A DNA stretch of 6,854 bases, from NCBI GenBank assembly GCA_937967795.1, contig CALBSK010000080.1, forward strand, positions 1 to 6,854. Reading direction: 5' to 3'. This document shows positions 6,692-6,854 of the stretch, piece by piece. Under the pieces are notes generated by a model. It ran no database searches. It was given only the letters and a program-made list of their open reading frames with translations, and was not told the DNA's origin. Source of the stretch: an uncultured Alphaproteobacteria bacterium (GTDB taxonomy: Bacteria > Pseudomonadota > Alphaproteobacteria > UBA9655). A program made the position numbers and the translations under genes. Position 1 is the first letter of the stretch. Every line of letters starts with the position of its first letter.

Positions 6692-6713
6692 ACTGACAGC
6701 GCTAGCTGCCAAT
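6692..6713 (-). promoter_or_regulatory. Nine-pair hairpin in the transporter leader
   Basis: On the minus-strand transcript AUUGGCAGC and GCUGUCAGU pair over nine positions around the loop UAGC. Seven pairs are Watson-Crick and two are G-U. Read from the plus strand, those two positions become A-C mismatches, so the structure is stable only in the RNA that leads into the transporter. A U-rich tract (UCCUCUUUUUCUC, 6679-6691) follows directly, giving a terminator-like look without a clean U run. It could be an attenuator, a leader stem or chance. Confidence 0.35.
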
Positions 6714-6759
6714 AATAATATGAATGAAAGGAAAGTGGGTTAATTTTTTCTTCATAACC

Positions 6760-6790
6760 ATAATATGGAAAGAGTAAGTGGATTTGTCAA
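6760..6790 (-). promoter_or_regulatory. Candidate sigma70-type promoter for the MFS transporter
   Basis: On the minus strand a perfect TTGACA lies at 6785-6790. Seventeen bases further is CATATT (6762-6767, four of six). Two bases beyond, TATTAT (6760-6765) matches five of six at a 19-base spacing. Transcription would start near 6752-6755 and give a leader of roughly 125 bases before the transporter ATG. This is the best promoter match in the window. Confidence 0.45.
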
Positions 6791-6854
6791 CATCAGAGAT
6801 TGTGCGGGTTCATATATTTTGAGACTCAAGCGGCCTGAAGAATATTGTTGTTAA

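Noticed and set aside
6765..6854. A 29-codon plus-strand frame with ATG that ends exactly at the window edge
   Set aside because: It has no ribosome-binding site, the peptide matches nothing I know, and it overlaps the candidate promoter of the transporter. A frame this short is expected by chance.

Overview
The window looks like a piece of an alphaproteobacterial chromosome, moderately AT-rich. The main clues are murA followed directly by a DUF2948 gene, a pairing I know from alphaproteobacteria, and a dCTP deaminase of the type found in Rickettsia and its relatives. The MFS carrier resembles those of intracellular bacteria, and there is what looks like a decayed gene start. Together these hint at a host-associated lineage (Rickettsiales or Holosporales-like). 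That placement is inference; there is no rRNA or other taxonomic marker here.

Layout: Bases 1-2827 hold a minus-strand block, read right to left: a membrane acyltransferase (acyltransferase-3 family), a small two-helix membrane protein (2TM domain) with a lysine-rich tail, and a 3-hydroxyisobutyryl-CoA hydrolase of valine catabolism. A 16-codon open frame overlaps the hydrolase stop. Its first seven residues look like the start of 3-hydroxyisobutyrate dehydrogenase (mmsB), the enzyme of the next valine step, so it may be the relic of a lost gene. Bases 2828-3045 are a divergent intergenic region.

Bases 3046-5372 hold a plus-strand operon: dcd (dCTP deaminase), murA (first committed step of peptidoglycan synthesis) and a DUF2948 protein. 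dcd and murA overlap by one base (TAATG) and are probably translationally coupled. Only 22 bases separate this operon from a convergent minus-strand MFS transporter (5395-6627). The last 227 bases carry a good candidate promoter for the transporter and a leader of roughly 125 bases containing a 9-bp hairpin.

The genes do not form one pathway: the left block mixes envelope modification and branched-chain amino acid catabolism, and the centre is nucleotide and cell-wall housekeeping. I see no IS element, CRISPR array, tRNA, rRNA or toxin-antitoxin pair, and no convincing new system. The points most worth checking are the possible mmsB relic and the structured transporter leader.
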